Part shown: positions 1 through 9,116 of the stretch, one piece after another
Position numbering within the stretch: position 1 is the stretch's first letter
Layout of the letters: each line of letters begins with the position of its first letter
NCBI GenBank assembly: GCA_947442105.1
Contig: CANEVH010000037.1
Location: 1-38,576 of the forward strand
Origin: Comamonadaceae bacterium
Lineage (GTDB): Bacteria; Pseudomonadota; Gammaproteobacteria; Burkholderiales; Burkholderiaceae_C
Direction of reading: 5' to 3'
Length of the DNA stretch: 38,576 nucleotides
The notes under the pieces: model-generated
What the model saw: only the letters and a program-made list of their open reading frames with translations
The model's database searches: none
What the model was told of the DNA's origin: nothing
Made by a program: the position numbers and the translations under genes

Positions 1-620
1 TGAAAGTTCAGCGCAGTCAGCCACTGCTGGGTGCCGCTGGCTTGGGGTGTCCAGGTTTTGCCGCCATCGGTGGTGGCAATGAGGGTGCCGCCACGGCCCG
101 CTGCCCAGCCGCGCAGGCCATCGGTTTGAAAGCTCAGCGCATACAGCCCCTGCTGGGTGCCGCTGGTCTGGGGTGTCCAGCTTGTGCCGCCATCGGTGGT
201 GGCAATGAGGGTGCCGCCATCGCCCACTGCCCAGCCGCGCAGGCCGTCGGCTTGAAAGCTCAGCGCAGTGAGCCACTGCTGGGTGCCGCTGGCTTGGGGT
301 GTCCAGGTCTTGCCGCCATCGGTGGTGGCAATGATGGTTCCGCCAGTGCCCACTGCCCAGCCGCGCAGGCCATCGGCTTGAAAGCTCAGCGCCTCCAGCC
401 ACTGCTGGGTGCCGCTGGTCTGGGGTTTCCAGGTTTTGCCGCCATCGGTGGTGGCAATGATGGTGCCGCCATAGCCCACTGCCCAGCCGCGCAGGCCATC
501 GGCTTGAAAGCTCAGCGCCAACAGCCCCTGCTGGGTGCGGCTGGTCTGTGGTTTCCAGGTTTTGCCGCCATCGGTGGTGGCAATGATGGTTCCGCCCCAG
601 CCCGCTGCCCAGCCGCGCAG
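1..620 (-). repeat. Tandem 126-bp coding repeat (42-aa units)
   Basis: The core ccgccatcggtggtggcaat recurs at about 59, 185, 311, 437 and 563, exactly 126 bp apart. Units differ at only a few positions. The unit length is a multiple of three, so copy number can change without frameshift. Confidence 0.9.
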
Positions 621-902
621 GCCATCCGGGTTGAAGCTCACGCCCCGCAGTTCAGCACCCACCGCGGGCAAACGCCGATGTGGATTCACCTCCACCGGCC
701 TCCAGAACGACCAGCCCTGCGTGCCCCGGTTTGGTGGCACGGGCAGCGGGTCTTGCCACCAGGCCAGCACGGTAGCGGCCAGTAGCAGGGTAAGTGCGGC
801 GATGAGCCAGGGCCAGGCCAGCATGGGCACGGGCCCGTTACCGGTTTTGTCAGTTTCACCAGCGGGTGTTGTAGGTGTGCCTTTTGCCGCCGCACTGTTC
901 AT
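1..902 (-). CDS. Ycf48/BNR-like beta-propeller repeat protein, membrane anchored (3' end cut off)
   Basis: The frame is open from an ATG at 902 down to the window edge, so the C-terminus is missing. About 20 polar residues are followed by a hydrophobic segment rich in Leu and Ala (roughly residues 25-47), which is either a signal anchor or an uncleaved signal. From about residue 85 the protein consists of tandem 42-residue units carrying the motifs GLRGWAVG, GGTIIATTDGGKTW and GTQQ. This is typical of Ycf48/Hcf136 and BNR/Asp-box propellers. The family in plants and cyanobacteria assists photosystem II assembly, but in heterotrophic bacteria the role of such exported propellers is unknown. 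The repeats are almost identical at DNA level, pointing to recent duplication or gene conversion. The start is supported by the hydrophobic segment and by the lack of similarity upstream. Confidence 0.8.
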   Translation of the reverse strand, partial: MNSAAAKGTPTTPAGETDKTGNGPVPMLAWPWLIAALTLLLAATVLAWWQDPLPVPPNRGTQGWSFWRPVEVNPHRRLPAVGAELRGVSFNPDGLRGWAAGWGGTIIATTDGGKTWKPQTSRTQQGLLALSFQADGLRGWAVGYGGTIIATTDGGKTWKPQTSGTQQWLEALSFQADGLRGWAVGTGGTIIATTDGGKTWTPQASGTQQWLTALSFQADGLRGWAVGDGGTLIATTDGGTSWTPQTSGTQQGLYALSFQTDGLRGWAAGRGGTLIATTDGGKTWTPQASGTQQWLTALNF

Positions 903-986
903 ATGCCGACTCCCTGCGTTTTGTCGTGTCAATCCCGCAGATGTTCGCACAGCTTATGCCGGATTACACGGCGCTGCGCCGCGAAC

Positions 987-1185
987 TCAAGCAGGAACGT
1001 CTGCCCGCGTGGTGCAGCGGTAAACACCGTCCGGGTGGCGGGTGCGCTGCACGCGCTGGGTGAACCACAGCCAGTGCAAATGGGCAATGGCTTCGCCCAT
1101 TGCAAATGCGGTCTGGTGAAAATCCAGCTTGCGTTTGAACAGCACCGGAAACATCGAATGCGCTGCTTTTGAGGCCCAAGAGATG
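987..1185 (-). pseudogene. C-terminal fragment of an MBL-fold hydrolase (winged-helix tail)
   Basis: Reading the minus strand to the TGA at 987-989 gives MFPVLFKRKLDFHQTAFAMG followed by EAIAHLHWLW. From memory, this pattern is characteristic of the winged-helix tail that follows the metallo-beta-lactamase domain in many proteobacterial hydrolases. Only about 45-60 residues remain. Upstream the frame hits a TAG and the catalytic metal-binding domain is absent. I read this as the stump of a gene broken by the neighbouring IS91-type material. Family assignment is from recollection. Confidence 0.45.
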
Positions 1186-1400
1186 CTGGCGTACCGGCAC
1201 AGCGGCTACTCGGCAGACACCAGCATGTGCATAGCGGCGCACGACCGAGCGGGCCTGGAGCGGTTACTGCGGTACTGTGCGCGGCCCCCGTTTACGCTTG
1301 CGCGACTGCGCAAAGCGGTTCCCGTGCGGGCGCACCCGACAGAGCGGCCTGGTCACCCCACCGCGCACTCCACCACGATTCGGCGACGGTGGCTGTGGCA
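1183..1400 (+). pseudogene. IS91-type transposase fragment
   Basis: On the plus strand the stretch starting MLAYRHSGYSAD and containing DRAGLERLLRYCARPPF (1183-1308) matches the conserved part of IS91-family (Y2, HUH) transposases, as I recall it. The match then shifts frame and decays within about 100 bp. No catalytic tyrosine region or element ends are visible. It overlaps the end of the 3' stump of the isochorismatase operon, so it probably marks an old insertion or deletion boundary. Confidence 0.55.
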
Positions 1401-1404
1401 GCGC

Positions 1405-2064
1405 CTACAAGACTGCGAGCAAGTCCCGGCTGTGCGCTGTCCACCCCACGATGGCGCCCTGCGCGCGCACCATGGCCAGGGTGGCGGCTTTGAACGCGGG
1501 GAAATAGCTTTCGGTGCAGTCTTCTAGCAGCAAACAGTCATAGCCCCGGTCATTGGCTTCGCGCAAGGTGGTTTGCACGCACACCTCGGTGGTCACGCCC
1601 ATGCACACGATCTGGCTTATGCCGGCCTGGGTCAACAGCGCATGCAAAGGCGTGGCATAAAACGCGCCCTTGCCGGGCTTGTCAATCACCGTTTCGCCCG
1701 CCAGCGGCGCCAGGGCGGGAATGATCTGGTTGCCGGGCTCGCCCTGCACCAAGATGCGGCCCATAGGCCCGTCATCGCCAATGCGCAAACGCGGGCTGCC
1801 GCGCAAGCGCTTGGCTGGGGGGCAGTCTGACAAGTCCGCCCGGTGCGACTCCCGGGTATGCACCACCATGCCGCCCGCGCGCCGCCACGCATCCAGCACC
1901 TGTGCAACGGCCGGCACGATGGCTTGCAACAGAGTTACGTCATTGCCCAGGCTCTCGCCAAAACCACCGGGCTCTATGAAGTCGCGCTGCATATCAATAA
2001 TCAACAAGGCGCTGTGCGCCAGATCGAATGGATAGGCAAAAGGCAAGGCGTCTAGGGGTTTCAT
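1405..2064 (-). CDS. Isochorismatase-fold cysteine hydrolase, candidate triuret hydrolase
   Basis: This is a 219-aa cytoplasmic amidohydrolase of the isochorismatase-like superfamily. The expected triad is visible as Asp24 (IDMQRDF), Lys129 (VIDKPGKG) and Cys162 (TTEVCVQTT). It is the last gene of the transporter/biuret hydrolase operon, 30 bp behind the ATPase. It shares the [10 protein letters not shown] and GEPGNQIIP layout with the biuret hydrolase at 3771-4490, but differs at the C-terminus (AQGAIVGW instead of MQGGVFG). Known relatives act on biuret, triuret, guanylurea or ureidoacrylate. With biuret hydrolase already present in the same operon, triuret hydrolase (TrtA-like, giving carboxybiuret for AtzEG) is my favourite, and guanylurea hydrolase (giving guanidine) the main alternative. 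The family is certain; the substrate is inference. Confidence 0.85.
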   Translation of the reverse strand: MKPLDALPFAYPFDLAHSALLIIDMQRDFIEPGGFGESLGNDVTLLQAIVPAVAQVLDAWRRAGGMVVHTRESHRADLSDCPPAKRLRGSPRLRIGDDGPMGRILVQGEPGNQIIPALAPLAGETVIDKPGKGAFYATPLHALLTQAGISQIVCMGVTTEVCVQTTLREANDRGYDCLLLEDCTESYFPAFKAATLAMVRAQGAIVGWTAHSRDLLAVL

Positions 2065-2094
2065 GGCTTGGACTGCAGGTAAAAAAGAGAAGTG

Positions 2095-3783
2095 CTAGGG
2101 GGGTGGGAAGCGGCTTGGCGCACCGCCGGCCGGGCCGCCGCCCATGGTGCTGCCCAGCTGGTGGCGGTCGGCGCTGGCAGCCGGGGTTTCGTACACCAGG
2201 CGGCCGTCACTCATGACCACAATGCGGTCGCTGAGTGCGAGCAATTCATCCAAGTCGGCGCTCACCAGCAGCACCGCGCCGCCCTGGTCGCGCACACGGC
2301 GCAGGCGTTGGTGGATCTCGGCGACGGCTGCGAAGTCCAGGCCAAAAACCGGGTTGGACGCAATCAGCACGTCAATGGTGCCCGCCAGCTCCCGCGCCAG
2401 CACCGCCCGCTGCACGTTGCCGCCCGACAGGCTGCGCATGGGCGCGCCCACGCCCTGGGTCTTGATGCCGTAGTCGCGCACCCAGGCGCGGGCACGTTCG
2501 CGCCAAAAGCGCAGGCTTAACAGGCCCGCCCTGCACATGGGCGCGCGGTCAAAGTCGCGCAGCGCCATGTTTTCTGCCACCGAGAGCGTGCCAACGCAGG
2601 CGTTGCGCAAAGGCTCGTCGGGCAGGCTGCGCACGCGCAAGCGCGTGTTTTCACTGCGGTGCCCGTGGTATGGCTGGCCGCCCACCAGCACCTCGCCGCC
2701 TAGCCGGGCGCGCTGGCCAACGAGCGCCTCCACCAGTTCGCGCTGGCCGTTGCCCGCCACACCGGCAATGCCCACAATTTCCCCAGCATGCACGCTCAGG
2801 CTGACCCCCTGCACCGCCACGGTACCGCGGTCGCCCATGGCCTGCAGCGCGCGCACTTGCAGGGCGGGCGGCGCGCCAGTGCCCTGGGGCGCTGCGCCAA
2901 GCTCTGGGCCAGCCTCTGGGGCGACAGGGGACGAACCGGAAGGCACCGCTGCCAGCGCATCCAGCAGCTTCGGTGGTTCCGGCACATCCAGCGGCACCTC
3001 CAGTGCCTCCAGTGCGGCTGCCTTCGCACCGCCGGGCCCAACCATGGCCTGGGCAAGCACCGCTTCTTGCGTCTGGCCCACCTCCGTGTGGTAGACCGCC
3101 CTGCCCTGGCGCAAAACGGTGACCGCGTCGGCAAAGGCCATGACTTCGCGAAACTTGTGGGTGATCAGCAACACGGTGCATTCACCCCGCCTTGCAATGG
3201 CACGCACCGCGCCCAGCACCTCATCGGCCTCGTTCGGTGTGAGTACCGAGGTGGGCTCGTCCAGAATCAGCAAACGCGGACGCAAGTAGAGCTGCTTGAG
3301 CAGCTCCAGCTTTTGCCGCTCGCCCGCAGCAAGTTCGCCAGGGCGGGCGTCCAAATCTAGCTGAAACGGCGTGCTCTCCATGAACGCGCGCAAGGCCTGG
3401 CGCTGGCGGGGCCAGTCAATGACTGCGGGCACGCCGGCGGCGAGCAACAGGTTTTCAGCCACCGTCATGCCCGGCGCCAGGGTGAAATGCTGGTACACCA
3501 TGCCAATGCCCAAGGCGCGCGCGACAAAGGGGTTGGCAATGGACTGCTCGCGGCCGTCCACCAGCAGGCTGCCTTCGTCCGGCGTTTGAACGCCGGCCAC
3601 GCACTTGACCAGGGTGCTCTTGCCCGCGCCGTTTTCGCCCAGCAAGGCATGCACCGAACCGGCGGCGACCTCCAGGCTTACCTGGTCCAGGGCCGTCAGG
3701 CTGCCAAAGCGTTTGACCAAGGCGTAGGTTGCCAGGGCCAGCGCACCCGAGGCCGCGCGGCGCGGCGGTATCAGGTCGCGCAC
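2095..3783 (-). CDS. ABC transporter ATPase, BMP/sugar-type with two nucleotide-binding domains
   Basis: This protein of about 562 aa powers the import system encoded downstream of 7778. The N-terminal domain has Walker [10 protein letters not shown] and Walker [14 protein letters not shown]. The second domain is degenerate ([24 protein letters not shown] in place of a normal Walker B), as is usual in the RbsA/BMP-lipoprotein transporter ATPases. The linker between domains is unusually long and rich in Ala, Pro and Gly. I chose the GTG at 3783, which overlaps the end of biuH by 13 nt; no ATG lies near the domain start, so a later start is possible. The family imports nucleosides and related compounds. 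Here a linear ureide or cyanurate is the likely cargo (inference from the neighbours). Confidence 0.88.
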   Translation of the reverse strand: MRDLIPPRRAASGALALATYALVKRFGSLTALDQVSLEVAAGSVHALLGENGAGKSTLVKCVAGVQTPDEGSLLVDGREQSIANPFVARALGIGMVYQHFTLAPGMTVAENLLLAAGVPAVIDWPRQRQALRAFMESTPFQLDLDARPGELAAGERQKLELLKQLYLRPRLLILDEPTSVLTPNEADEVLGAVRAIARRGECTVLLITHKFREVMAFADAVTVLRQGRAVYHTEVGQTQEAVLAQAMVGPGGAKAAALEALEVPLDVPEPPKLLDALAAVPSGSSPVAPEAGPELGAAPQGTGAPPALQVRALQAMGDRGTVAVQGVSLSVHAGEIVGIAGVAGNGQRELVEALVGQRARLGGEVLVGGQPYHGHRSENTRLRVRSLPDEPLRNACVGTLSVAENMALRDFDRAPMCRAGLLSLRFWRERARAWVRDYGIKTQGVGAPMRSLSGGNVQRAVLARELAGTIDVLIASNPVFGLDFAAVAEIHQRLRRVRDQGGAVLLVSADLDELLALSDRIVVMSDGRLVYETPAASADRHQLGSTMGGGPAGGAPSRFPPP

Positions 3784-4490
3784 GGGTCTTGCACCTGTGC
3801 CAGCGCGGCCAGCAAGGCCGCAGACGGCGCGTGCGCGCCAAACACCCCGCCCTGCATGGTGATCATGTTCAGCGCGGCCACATGGTTCCCAGGGTCGGTG
3901 GCGGCGGTGCAGTCGGATAGCACCAGGCATTCAAAGCCCCGGTCGTTGGCTTCGCGCAGGGTGGTGTGCACGCACACATCGGTGGTAATGCCGGCAAGCA
4001 CCAGGTTGTCTATGCCCCGCGTGCGCAGCACCAGTTCCAGGTCCGTGGCATAAAAAGAGCCCTTGCCTGGCTTGTCAATCACCACCTCGCCGGGCCAGGG
4101 AGCGAGTTCGGGAATGATCTCCCACCCCGGCTCGCCGCGCACCAAAATGCGCCCGCAAGGGCCGTCGTCACCAATGCCCACGCCCTGTGTGCCACTTTGG
4201 CGCGAGCGCCAGCGCTTGTTGGCTGGCAGGTCGGCAAGGTCGGGGCGGTGGCCTTCGCGGGTGTGCATCAAGGCAAAGCCTGCTGCGCGCATGCGCGCCA
4301 TTACCGCTTGCAAAGGCGCAATGGGCGCACGCGTGAGGCCAATGTCATAGCCCATTTTGTCGACGTAGCCGCCAGGCCCGCAAAAGTCGGTTTGCATGTC
4401 AATGACCAAGAGCGCGGTGTTGTCTGCGCGCAAGTCGCCGTTCCACGGCCAGGCATAGGGGTTAGCGGCCACACTGGCATAGGGCTTCAT
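3771..4490 (-). CDS. biuH: Biuret hydrolase (biuret amidohydrolase)
   Basis: Hydrolyses biuret to allophanate and ammonia. This 239-aa isochorismatase-fold enzyme aligns almost without gaps with the Rhizobium BiuH sequence as I remember it: [56 protein letters not shown] and IDKPGKGSF are all shared. The triad is Asp31, Lys140 and Cys173, corresponding to Asp36/Lys142/Cys175 of the Rhizobium enzyme. The ATG at 4490 is the natural start, since upstream residues have no family similarity. The gene sits inside a BMP-type ABC transporter operon, between a permease and the ATPase gene. Its product allophanate would need the allophanate hydrolase encoded at 23912-25726. Confidence 0.92.
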   Translation of the reverse strand: MKPYASVAANPYAWPWNGDLRADNTALLVIDMQTDFCGPGGYVDKMGYDIGLTRAPIAPLQAVMARMRAAGFALMHTREGHRPDLADLPANKRWRSRQSGTQGVGIGDDGPCGRILVRGEPGWEIIPELAPWPGEVVIDKPGKGSFYATDLELVLRTRGIDNLVLAGITTDVCVHTTLREANDRGFECLVLSDCTAATDPGNHVAALNMITMQGGVFGAHAPSAALLAALAQVQDPCAT

Positions 4491-4584
4491 ACACAGGCTT
4501 TCATCAATACGCTTTCCTTCATAGGCTTTGCATTCGCGGGCCGACTGTGGCGCATCAGCGCGCCGTGCGCCCACCGGCTTGCAT

Positions 4585-5505
4585 TCATGTGCCCGACGAC
4601 AGTTCGCCAGGGCTACCCGGCGGCGCCACACCTGGCCGGCACGTCAGCACCAATATCAGCAGGGTGAACACATAGGGCAAGGTGTTGAACAAGTGGTAGC
4701 CCCAGCCTATGCCGATGGACTGCAGCGCAGGGCCAATCGCCCCCGCTGCGCCAAACAAGAGCGCAGCCCCTACGCAGCGCAAGGCGTTCCAGCGGGCAAA
4801 AATCACCAGCGCCACCGCAATAAGGCCCTGCCCGCTGGAGATGCCCTCGTTCCAGCTGCCGGGATAAAACAAGCTCAGGCAGGCGCCACCCAGGCCGGCC
4901 ACCATGCCACCCACGGTGGTGGCGGCCAAGCGCAAACCGTTGACCGAGTAGCCCAGCGCGCGCGCCGCACTGGCCGAGTCGCCGGCCATGCGCAGCAGCA
5001 GGCCCCAGCGGGTATTGCCCAAGGCCCAATGCAGCACTACGGCCAATAGCAAGCCCGCAGGCAGCAGCACATTGACCTGGAGCGCGGCGCGCAGGGCCGG
5101 GGCGTCCGTCCAGCCCCCCCAGTCCCAGGCCGTGAGCTGTGGCGCTTGCGGCTGAATCAGCGCTTTGCCAAAGAAAAAAGCCAGCCCGGTGCCCAACAGC
5201 ATCAGCGCGATGCCGGTGGCAATGTCGTTCACCCCCTCTTGCGCGCACAGCACAGCGTGCAGCATTGCCAGCGCGCCGCCTGCCAGCGCCGCGCACAGCA
5301 CGCCCACCCAGGCAGAGCCACTGAGGTAGGCGCCACCAAAAGCCGCCATTGCGGAGAGCACCAACACGCCCTCCAGCCCCAGGTTGATGCGCCCGGCCTT
5401 CTCCGTCAGGCATTCACCCAGGCTTACGAACAAAAACGGCGCGCCCACCCGCAACGCGCCGCCCAGCAGTCCGGCGAGCAAGCTGGTCCAGGCGTCTGCG
5501 CTCAT
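4585..5505 (-). CDS. ABC transporter permease (BMP family, second permease)
   Basis: This 306-aa multi-spanning inner-membrane protein belongs to the BPD_transp_2 family, recognised from the segment [18 protein letters not shown]. That is the usual second permease of nucleoside/BMP-type importers. Its ATG overlaps the TGA of the upstream permease (ATGA at 5502-5505), indicating translational coupling. A gap of about 94 bp separates it from biuH. It should pair with the permease at 5502-6626 to form the membrane channel. Confidence 0.9.
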   Translation of the reverse strand: MSADAWTSLLAGLLGGALRVGAPFLFVSLGECLTEKAGRINLGLEGVLVLSAMAAFGGAYLSGSAWVGVLCAALAGGALAMLHAVLCAQEGVNDIATGIALMLLGTGLAFFFGKALIQPQAPQLTAWDWGGWTDAPALRAALQVNVLLPAGLLLAVVLHWALGNTRWGLLLRMAGDSASAARALGYSVNGLRLAATTVGGMVAGLGGACLSLFYPGSWNEGISSGQGLIAVALVIFARWNALRCVGAALLFGAAGAIGPALQSIGIGWGYHLFNTLPYVFTLLILVLTCRPGVAPPGSPGELSSGT

Positions 5506-6626
5506 GCGCGCACTCCAGGCTGGGCTTCGGTCGGTGCCGCACCGGCCGGTGGTGCAGACACGGCGGCCAGGGGCAAAACGCTCTGGCTGCCCGGCCACAG
5601 GGCAGCGAGGCGGCCCCGCCAGGCCTCGCTGGCCAAAATCAAGACGAAGGCCATGCCTTGCAGTACCAATACCGAGGCGTCAGGCAGGCCCATACGGCGC
5701 TGCAACAAACTGCCGGCCGCGCCAAATCCACCAAACAGCACCGCCACGGGCACGATGCCCAAGGGGCTGTGGCGCGCCATAAAGGACACCAAGATGCCGA
5801 CGTAGCCATAGCCCGCGAGCAGCGCCGCATTGGCGTTGGTGTGCACCGCCGCCACTTCCACCGCGCCTGCTAAACCGGCGCACGCGCCGCCCAGCGCACA
5901 GGCCAGCAGCACCAAGCGCGTTACCGGCAAACCCACCAGCTGCGCGGCGCGCACGTTGGCGCCCACCACGCGCAGCGCAAATCCGCCCGGCGTGAGCAGC
6001 AGCCACAGGCCCAGCCCCAAGCAAGCCACCACGCCCATGGCCAGGCCCCAATGGATGTCCGACGCACCGATGCCGCCTATGCGAAGGCCCTCGGCCAAGG
6101 CGTAGGTGGATGGCTTGTTAAGGCTGCCCGGATCGCGCAAGGGGCCTTCGACCCAGTGCTTGAACAGCCCGATGGCAACATAGGCCAGCAGCAGGCTGCT
6201 AATAGTTTCATTGACGCCGCGCCACTGGCGCAGCATGCCCACCAGCACCACCCAGCCCGCGCCAGCAAGCGCCCCGGCCAGGCACAACAAGGCGCTTCCC
6301 ACCATATTGGCCGGCAGTTGCACCGCGTAGGGCAAGGCCGCGCAGGCCAGCCCGCCCAGCGCGAGTGCGCCCTCTGCGCCTATCACCACCAGCCCGGCCC
6401 GCGCAGGAATCGCCACGCACAGGGCGGTCAGCATCAAGGGCGCTGCGCGCTGCAAGGTGTTTTGCCACGCATACCAGTCGCCAAACGCGCCCTTGAACAA
6501 GGTGGCCCACACCCCCACGGCGCTTACCCCTGCCAGTTGCACGAATGCACCAAACAGCAGCAGCGCTGCCAGCATGGCAAGCGCAGGCAAGCCCACGTCG
6601 AGCAGCAGTTGGCGGGGATGGAACAT
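5502..6626 (-). CDS. ABC transporter permease (BMP family, first permease)
   Basis: This 374-aa hydrophobic protein has about eight to ten predicted spans. It has the features of the first permease of BMP-type importers: WATLFKGAFGDWYAWQNTLQ near the N-terminus, an AGLVVIGAEGALALGGL segment, and YGYVGILVSFMA near the C-terminus. It begins 36 bp after the binding-protein gene and is translationally coupled to the second permease. The last ~25 residues are Ala/Pro-rich and probably cytoplasmic. Confidence 0.9.
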   Translation of the reverse strand: MFHPRQLLLDVGLPALAMLAALLLFGAFVQLAGVSAVGVWATLFKGAFGDWYAWQNTLQRAAPLMLTALCVAIPARAGLVVIGAEGALALGGLACAALPYAVQLPANMVGSALLCLAGALAGAGWVVLVGMLRQWRGVNETISSLLLAYVAIGLFKHWVEGPLRDPGSLNKPSTYALAEGLRIGGIGASDIHWGLAMGVVACLGLGLWLLLTPGGFALRVVGANVRAAQLVGLPVTRLVLLACALGGACAGLAGAVEVAAVHTNANAALLAGYGYVGILVSFMARHSPLGIVPVAVLFGGFGAAGSLLQRRMGLPDASVLVLQGMAFVLILASEAWRGRLAALWPGSQSVLPLAAVSAPPAGAAPTEAQPGVRA

Positions 6627-6662
6627 GACTGCGCAAAGCCGTGTCTGTGGTGCAGCCGCCTA

Positions 6663-7778
6663 TCAAATAGAGCCGATAACGCCCTCAACCAGGTAGTTCA
6701 TGCCCTCAAGTGCCAGGTCGGTTTGTTTGTAGACCTTGCCTGCCGGAATGACTTCCTTGCCCTTGTTGTCCTTGAGCGGGCCGACAAAAATATCAAACTT
6801 GTCGGCCAGCATGCGGGCCTTGATGGCGTCGGCATTTTTCTTGGCCGCGTCGCTCACCATGGGGCCGTAGGCCGACATCTTCACAAAGCCCTCTTTGAGG
6901 CCGCCACGCACAAAATTGGGGTGGGGCTTGCCGCTGCGCGCTGCATCAATAAAAACCCCGTAGGCCGTGGACCAGTTCCACTCGGCGCCGGTGAGGTAGG
7001 CGTTAGGCGCCAGTTTGGCCTGGCTGGCGTGGTAGCCGCACACCATCTTGCCGCGCTTGGCGGCGGTTTCGACCACCACTTTGGGGCCATCGACGTGCAT
7101 GGTGAATACATCGCAGCCCTGGTCTGCCAGGCTATTGGTGGCCTCGGCTTCTTTCACGGCCATGGACCAGTCGCCGGTAAATATGACGTTGCAGGTAATA
7201 CTGGGCTTGACCGAACGCGCGCCCATCAAAAATGCATTGATATTGCGCAGCACCTGCGGAATCGGCTTGGCCGCGACAAATGCGAGCTTGCCGCTCTTGC
7301 TCATGTGGCCGGCAATCACGCCATTGAGGTACTGGCACTCATCGATGTAGCCAAAAAAGCTGGCTGTGTTCTTGGGGTGCTTGCCCTCGGTCCACATGCC
7401 GCCGCAGTGGGCAAACCGAACATCGGGCTGCTTGGCCGCCACCGCCAGCATGTGCGGGTCAAAATAACCAAAGGATGTGGGGAAGAGCAAACTCGCACCG
7501 TCTTGCGCAATCATGCCCGTCATCGTCTTTTGCACCGCTGCCGTTTCAGGCACGTTTTCTTCCTCCACCACTTTGATGCCTGGCATTTTTTTAAGCTCGG
7601 CTGCCGCCTGTGCATGGGCTTGGTTGTAGCCGTAGTCGTCGCGCGGACCGACGTAAATCACCCCCACAGTCAGCGGCTTTTGGGCGCGGGCGAGTTCGCT
7701 CCAGGCGCCCAAGCTTCCTGCGGCAGTGAGCGCGGCCAGGGACTTGAGCGAGGCGCGGCGGTTAATGGTGTTTCGCAT
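6663..7778 (-). CDS. BMP-family substrate-binding protein of the ureide transporter
   Basis: This 371-aa periplasmic receptor heads the biuret operon. The N-terminus (RNTINRRASLKSLAAL, then a hydrophobic stretch ending LARAQ) resembles a Tat-type signal with twin arginine. The mature part starts LTVGVIYVGPRDDYGYNQAH, typical of BMP/PnrA-like binding proteins, which include purine-nucleoside and purine-degradation transporters. The start at ATG 7778 has GGAGG about 9 nt upstream. Co-transcription with biuret hydrolase suggests it binds a biuret/triuret/cyanurate-like ligand (inference). Confidence 0.9.
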   Translation of the reverse strand: MRNTINRRASLKSLAALTAAGSLGAWSELARAQKPLTVGVIYVGPRDDYGYNQAHAQAAAELKKMPGIKVVEEENVPETAAVQKTMTGMIAQDGASLLFPTSFGYFDPHMLAVAAKQPDVRFAHCGGMWTEGKHPKNTASFFGYIDECQYLNGVIAGHMSKSGKLAFVAAKPIPQVLRNINAFLMGARSVKPSITCNVIFTGDWSMAVKEAEATNSLADQGCDVFTMHVDGPKVVVETAAKRGKMVCGYHASQAKLAPNAYLTGAEWNWSTAYGVFIDAARSGKPHPNFVRGGLKEGFVKMSAYGPMVSDAAKKNADAIKARMLADKFDIFVGPLKDNKGKEVIPAGKVYKQTDLALEGMNYLVEGVIGSI

Positions 7779-7817
7779 GGCAGGTGGTCCTCCAAATAGT
7801 GAATGGTGTAAAAAAGA

Positions 7818-7834
7818 GCAACCAAATTGGTGCA
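7818..7834. promoter_or_regulatory. NtrC-like palindrome in the leader of the biuret operon
   Basis: The 17-bp sequence gcaaccaaattggtgca is nearly symmetric and close to the NtrC consensus TGCACYA-N3-TGGTGCA. Its position, between the putative sigma-54 promoter and the start codon, is unusual for an activator, so it may instead be bound by another regulator. Confidence 0.3.
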
Positions 7835-7868
7835 AATTTCCCAAGGGCTGCGCTCCCTCGGTACGTTT

Positions 7869-7884
7869 AGCAAATTGCATGCCC
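7869..7884 (-). promoter_or_regulatory. Sigma-54-like promoter for the biuret transporter operon
   Basis: The minus strand reads GGGCATGCAATTTGCT, which has the invariant GG-N10-GC and a perfect TTGCT box with two deviations from TGGCAC-N5-TTGCW. It lies about 90 nt before the ATG of the binding protein. The score is weaker than the two guanidine-locus promoters. Confidence 0.4.
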
Positions 7885-8036
7885 GCTATTGCTGGTCTTT
7901 GAATAGACCGTTCCTAAGCTCTGGGCCTGTCGTTGCCGGAGCTCTGCCCCAGGTTCATCGGCGGGGTATTCCACTAACATACTTCCAAGACCGCACCAAG
8001 CCGACCGCCCATTTACATTGTCTTTCCGTCCACCCC

Positions 8037-9116
8037 ATGTTCAAGATCTTCTACGCCCCCGAAAAACTCTTTGCATTCAGCATGTGGCTGGTCTCCCTTG
8101 TCTTCGCCGCCTTCCTGGTTGGCCTTGGCGGAAAAATCATCGCAGATGTACCCTCAGCGACCACGCCTGTTTCGGTGGAAAGCTTCACCAACCCACAGGT
8201 GATGTGGGACAGCCGAAATCGTCTTGACGGAGCAGAGGACACCCGGCGCAAGCTCGAGCCCGAGCTTGCCGAGGCCCAAGCTGTCGCTGCGGCACGTCAG
8301 ACTGCCTACGCCACGGCCCAGAGTGCCAACCGCAACTGGCTGGCAACCCGCAGCGTCACCTCCACGAACCCAGACGCTGTCAAACAGGATCGGGAGCTAC
8401 TTCGTCAGAGCAAGGAACTAGAGGCCCTGAGCGCCTCGCTGCGAGAAGCCCAGGTCAAGGTGGAAGAGCTGAGCTCCCAGATGCGTGCTGCCCTACGGGA
8501 AGAGGCCGAGGCGCGTTCAGCCATGACTGACCAACTTAGGGACGCCCAGCCCCAGGTTCAGAGCGCGTCACGTGCCCAGGAGCTCAAGATTTTCGGCTTA
8601 CGCCTGGCCCTGACCGGTCCGCTGCTGCTCGTCTCGACGTGGCTTATCGTCAAGAAGCGCAAGAGCAGCCATTGGCCCCTGGCGCGCGGCTTCATCATGT
8701 TCTCGCTGTTCGCCTTCTTTGTGGAGCTCGTCCCCTACCTTCCCTCCTATGGGGGCTACGTGCGCTACGGCGTCGGCCTGCTGCTGTCGCTGGTGGGTGG
8801 GCACTATGGCATCAAATGGATGCAGGGCTTCCTAGCAAGGCGCCAGGCGGAGGCCAACCGCAACGAGACCGAGCGCCGGTCTTCCCTGGACAAGGTCCAA
8901 GCGGTTCAGAAGATTGTCAGTAAGGTCTGTCCGGGCTGCGAGCGGCCCATCCCCGCTGAGTTGGACGGCGTCAAGGTCGACAACTGCGTGTACTGCGGCC
9001 TCAGACTGTTCGACCTCTGCGAGGGCAAGCGGGCAAGCGGGGACCTGTGTGGTGTACGAAAGAACGCGTTCTATCCGCATTGCCCTTCTTGCGGGACTGC
9101 GCAAGCGGCTGCTTGA
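8037..9116 (+). CDS. Unrecognised membrane protein: coiled coil and C-terminal double zinc ribbon
   Basis: This 359-aa protein is one of the few plus-strand genes. It has one N-terminal transmembrane segment (residues ~12-35) and a long charged, Ala/Glu/Arg-rich segment (~65-185) that should form a coiled coil. Two or three further membrane spans follow (~190-265), and the cytoplasmic tail has two zinc-ribbon-like motifs: CPGCERPIP...CVYC and CEG...CGV...HCPSC. I do not recognise the family. The layout suggests a membrane-anchored scaffold or sensor. The ATG at 8037 was chosen because the hydrophobic segment starts directly after it; upstream residues look like non-coding sequence. It is divergent from the biuret operon, sharing the 7779-8036 intergenic region. 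Confidence 0.75.
   Translation: MFKIFYAPEKLFAFSMWLVSLVFAAFLVGLGGKIIADVPSATTPVSVESFTNPQVMWDSRNRLDGAEDTRRKLEPELAEAQAVAAARQTAYATAQSANRNWLATRSVTSTNPDAVKQDRELLRQSKELEALSASLREAQVKVEELSSQMRAALREEAEARSAMTDQLRDAQPQVQSASRAQELKIFGLRLALTGPLLLVSTWLIVKKRKSSHWPLARGFIMFSLFAFFVELVPYLPSYGGYVRYGVGLLLSLVGGHYGIKWMQGFLARRQAEANRNETERRSSLDKVQAVQKIVSKVCPGCERPIPAELDGVKVDNCVYCGLRLFDLCEGKRASGDLCGVRKNAFYPHCPSCGTAQAAA

Noticed and set aside
1..620. Regular repeats that might suggest a CRISPR array
   Set aside because: The 126-bp periodicity is coding, the units are nearly identical throughout with no unique spacers, and they translate to a propeller repeat.
6051..7799. Long plus-strand open frame of 582 codons
   Set aside because: Antisense to the BMP binding protein and permease genes. 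Its His/Gln/Gly-rich composition is typical of a reverse-complement shadow, and no motif or ribosome-binding site supports it.
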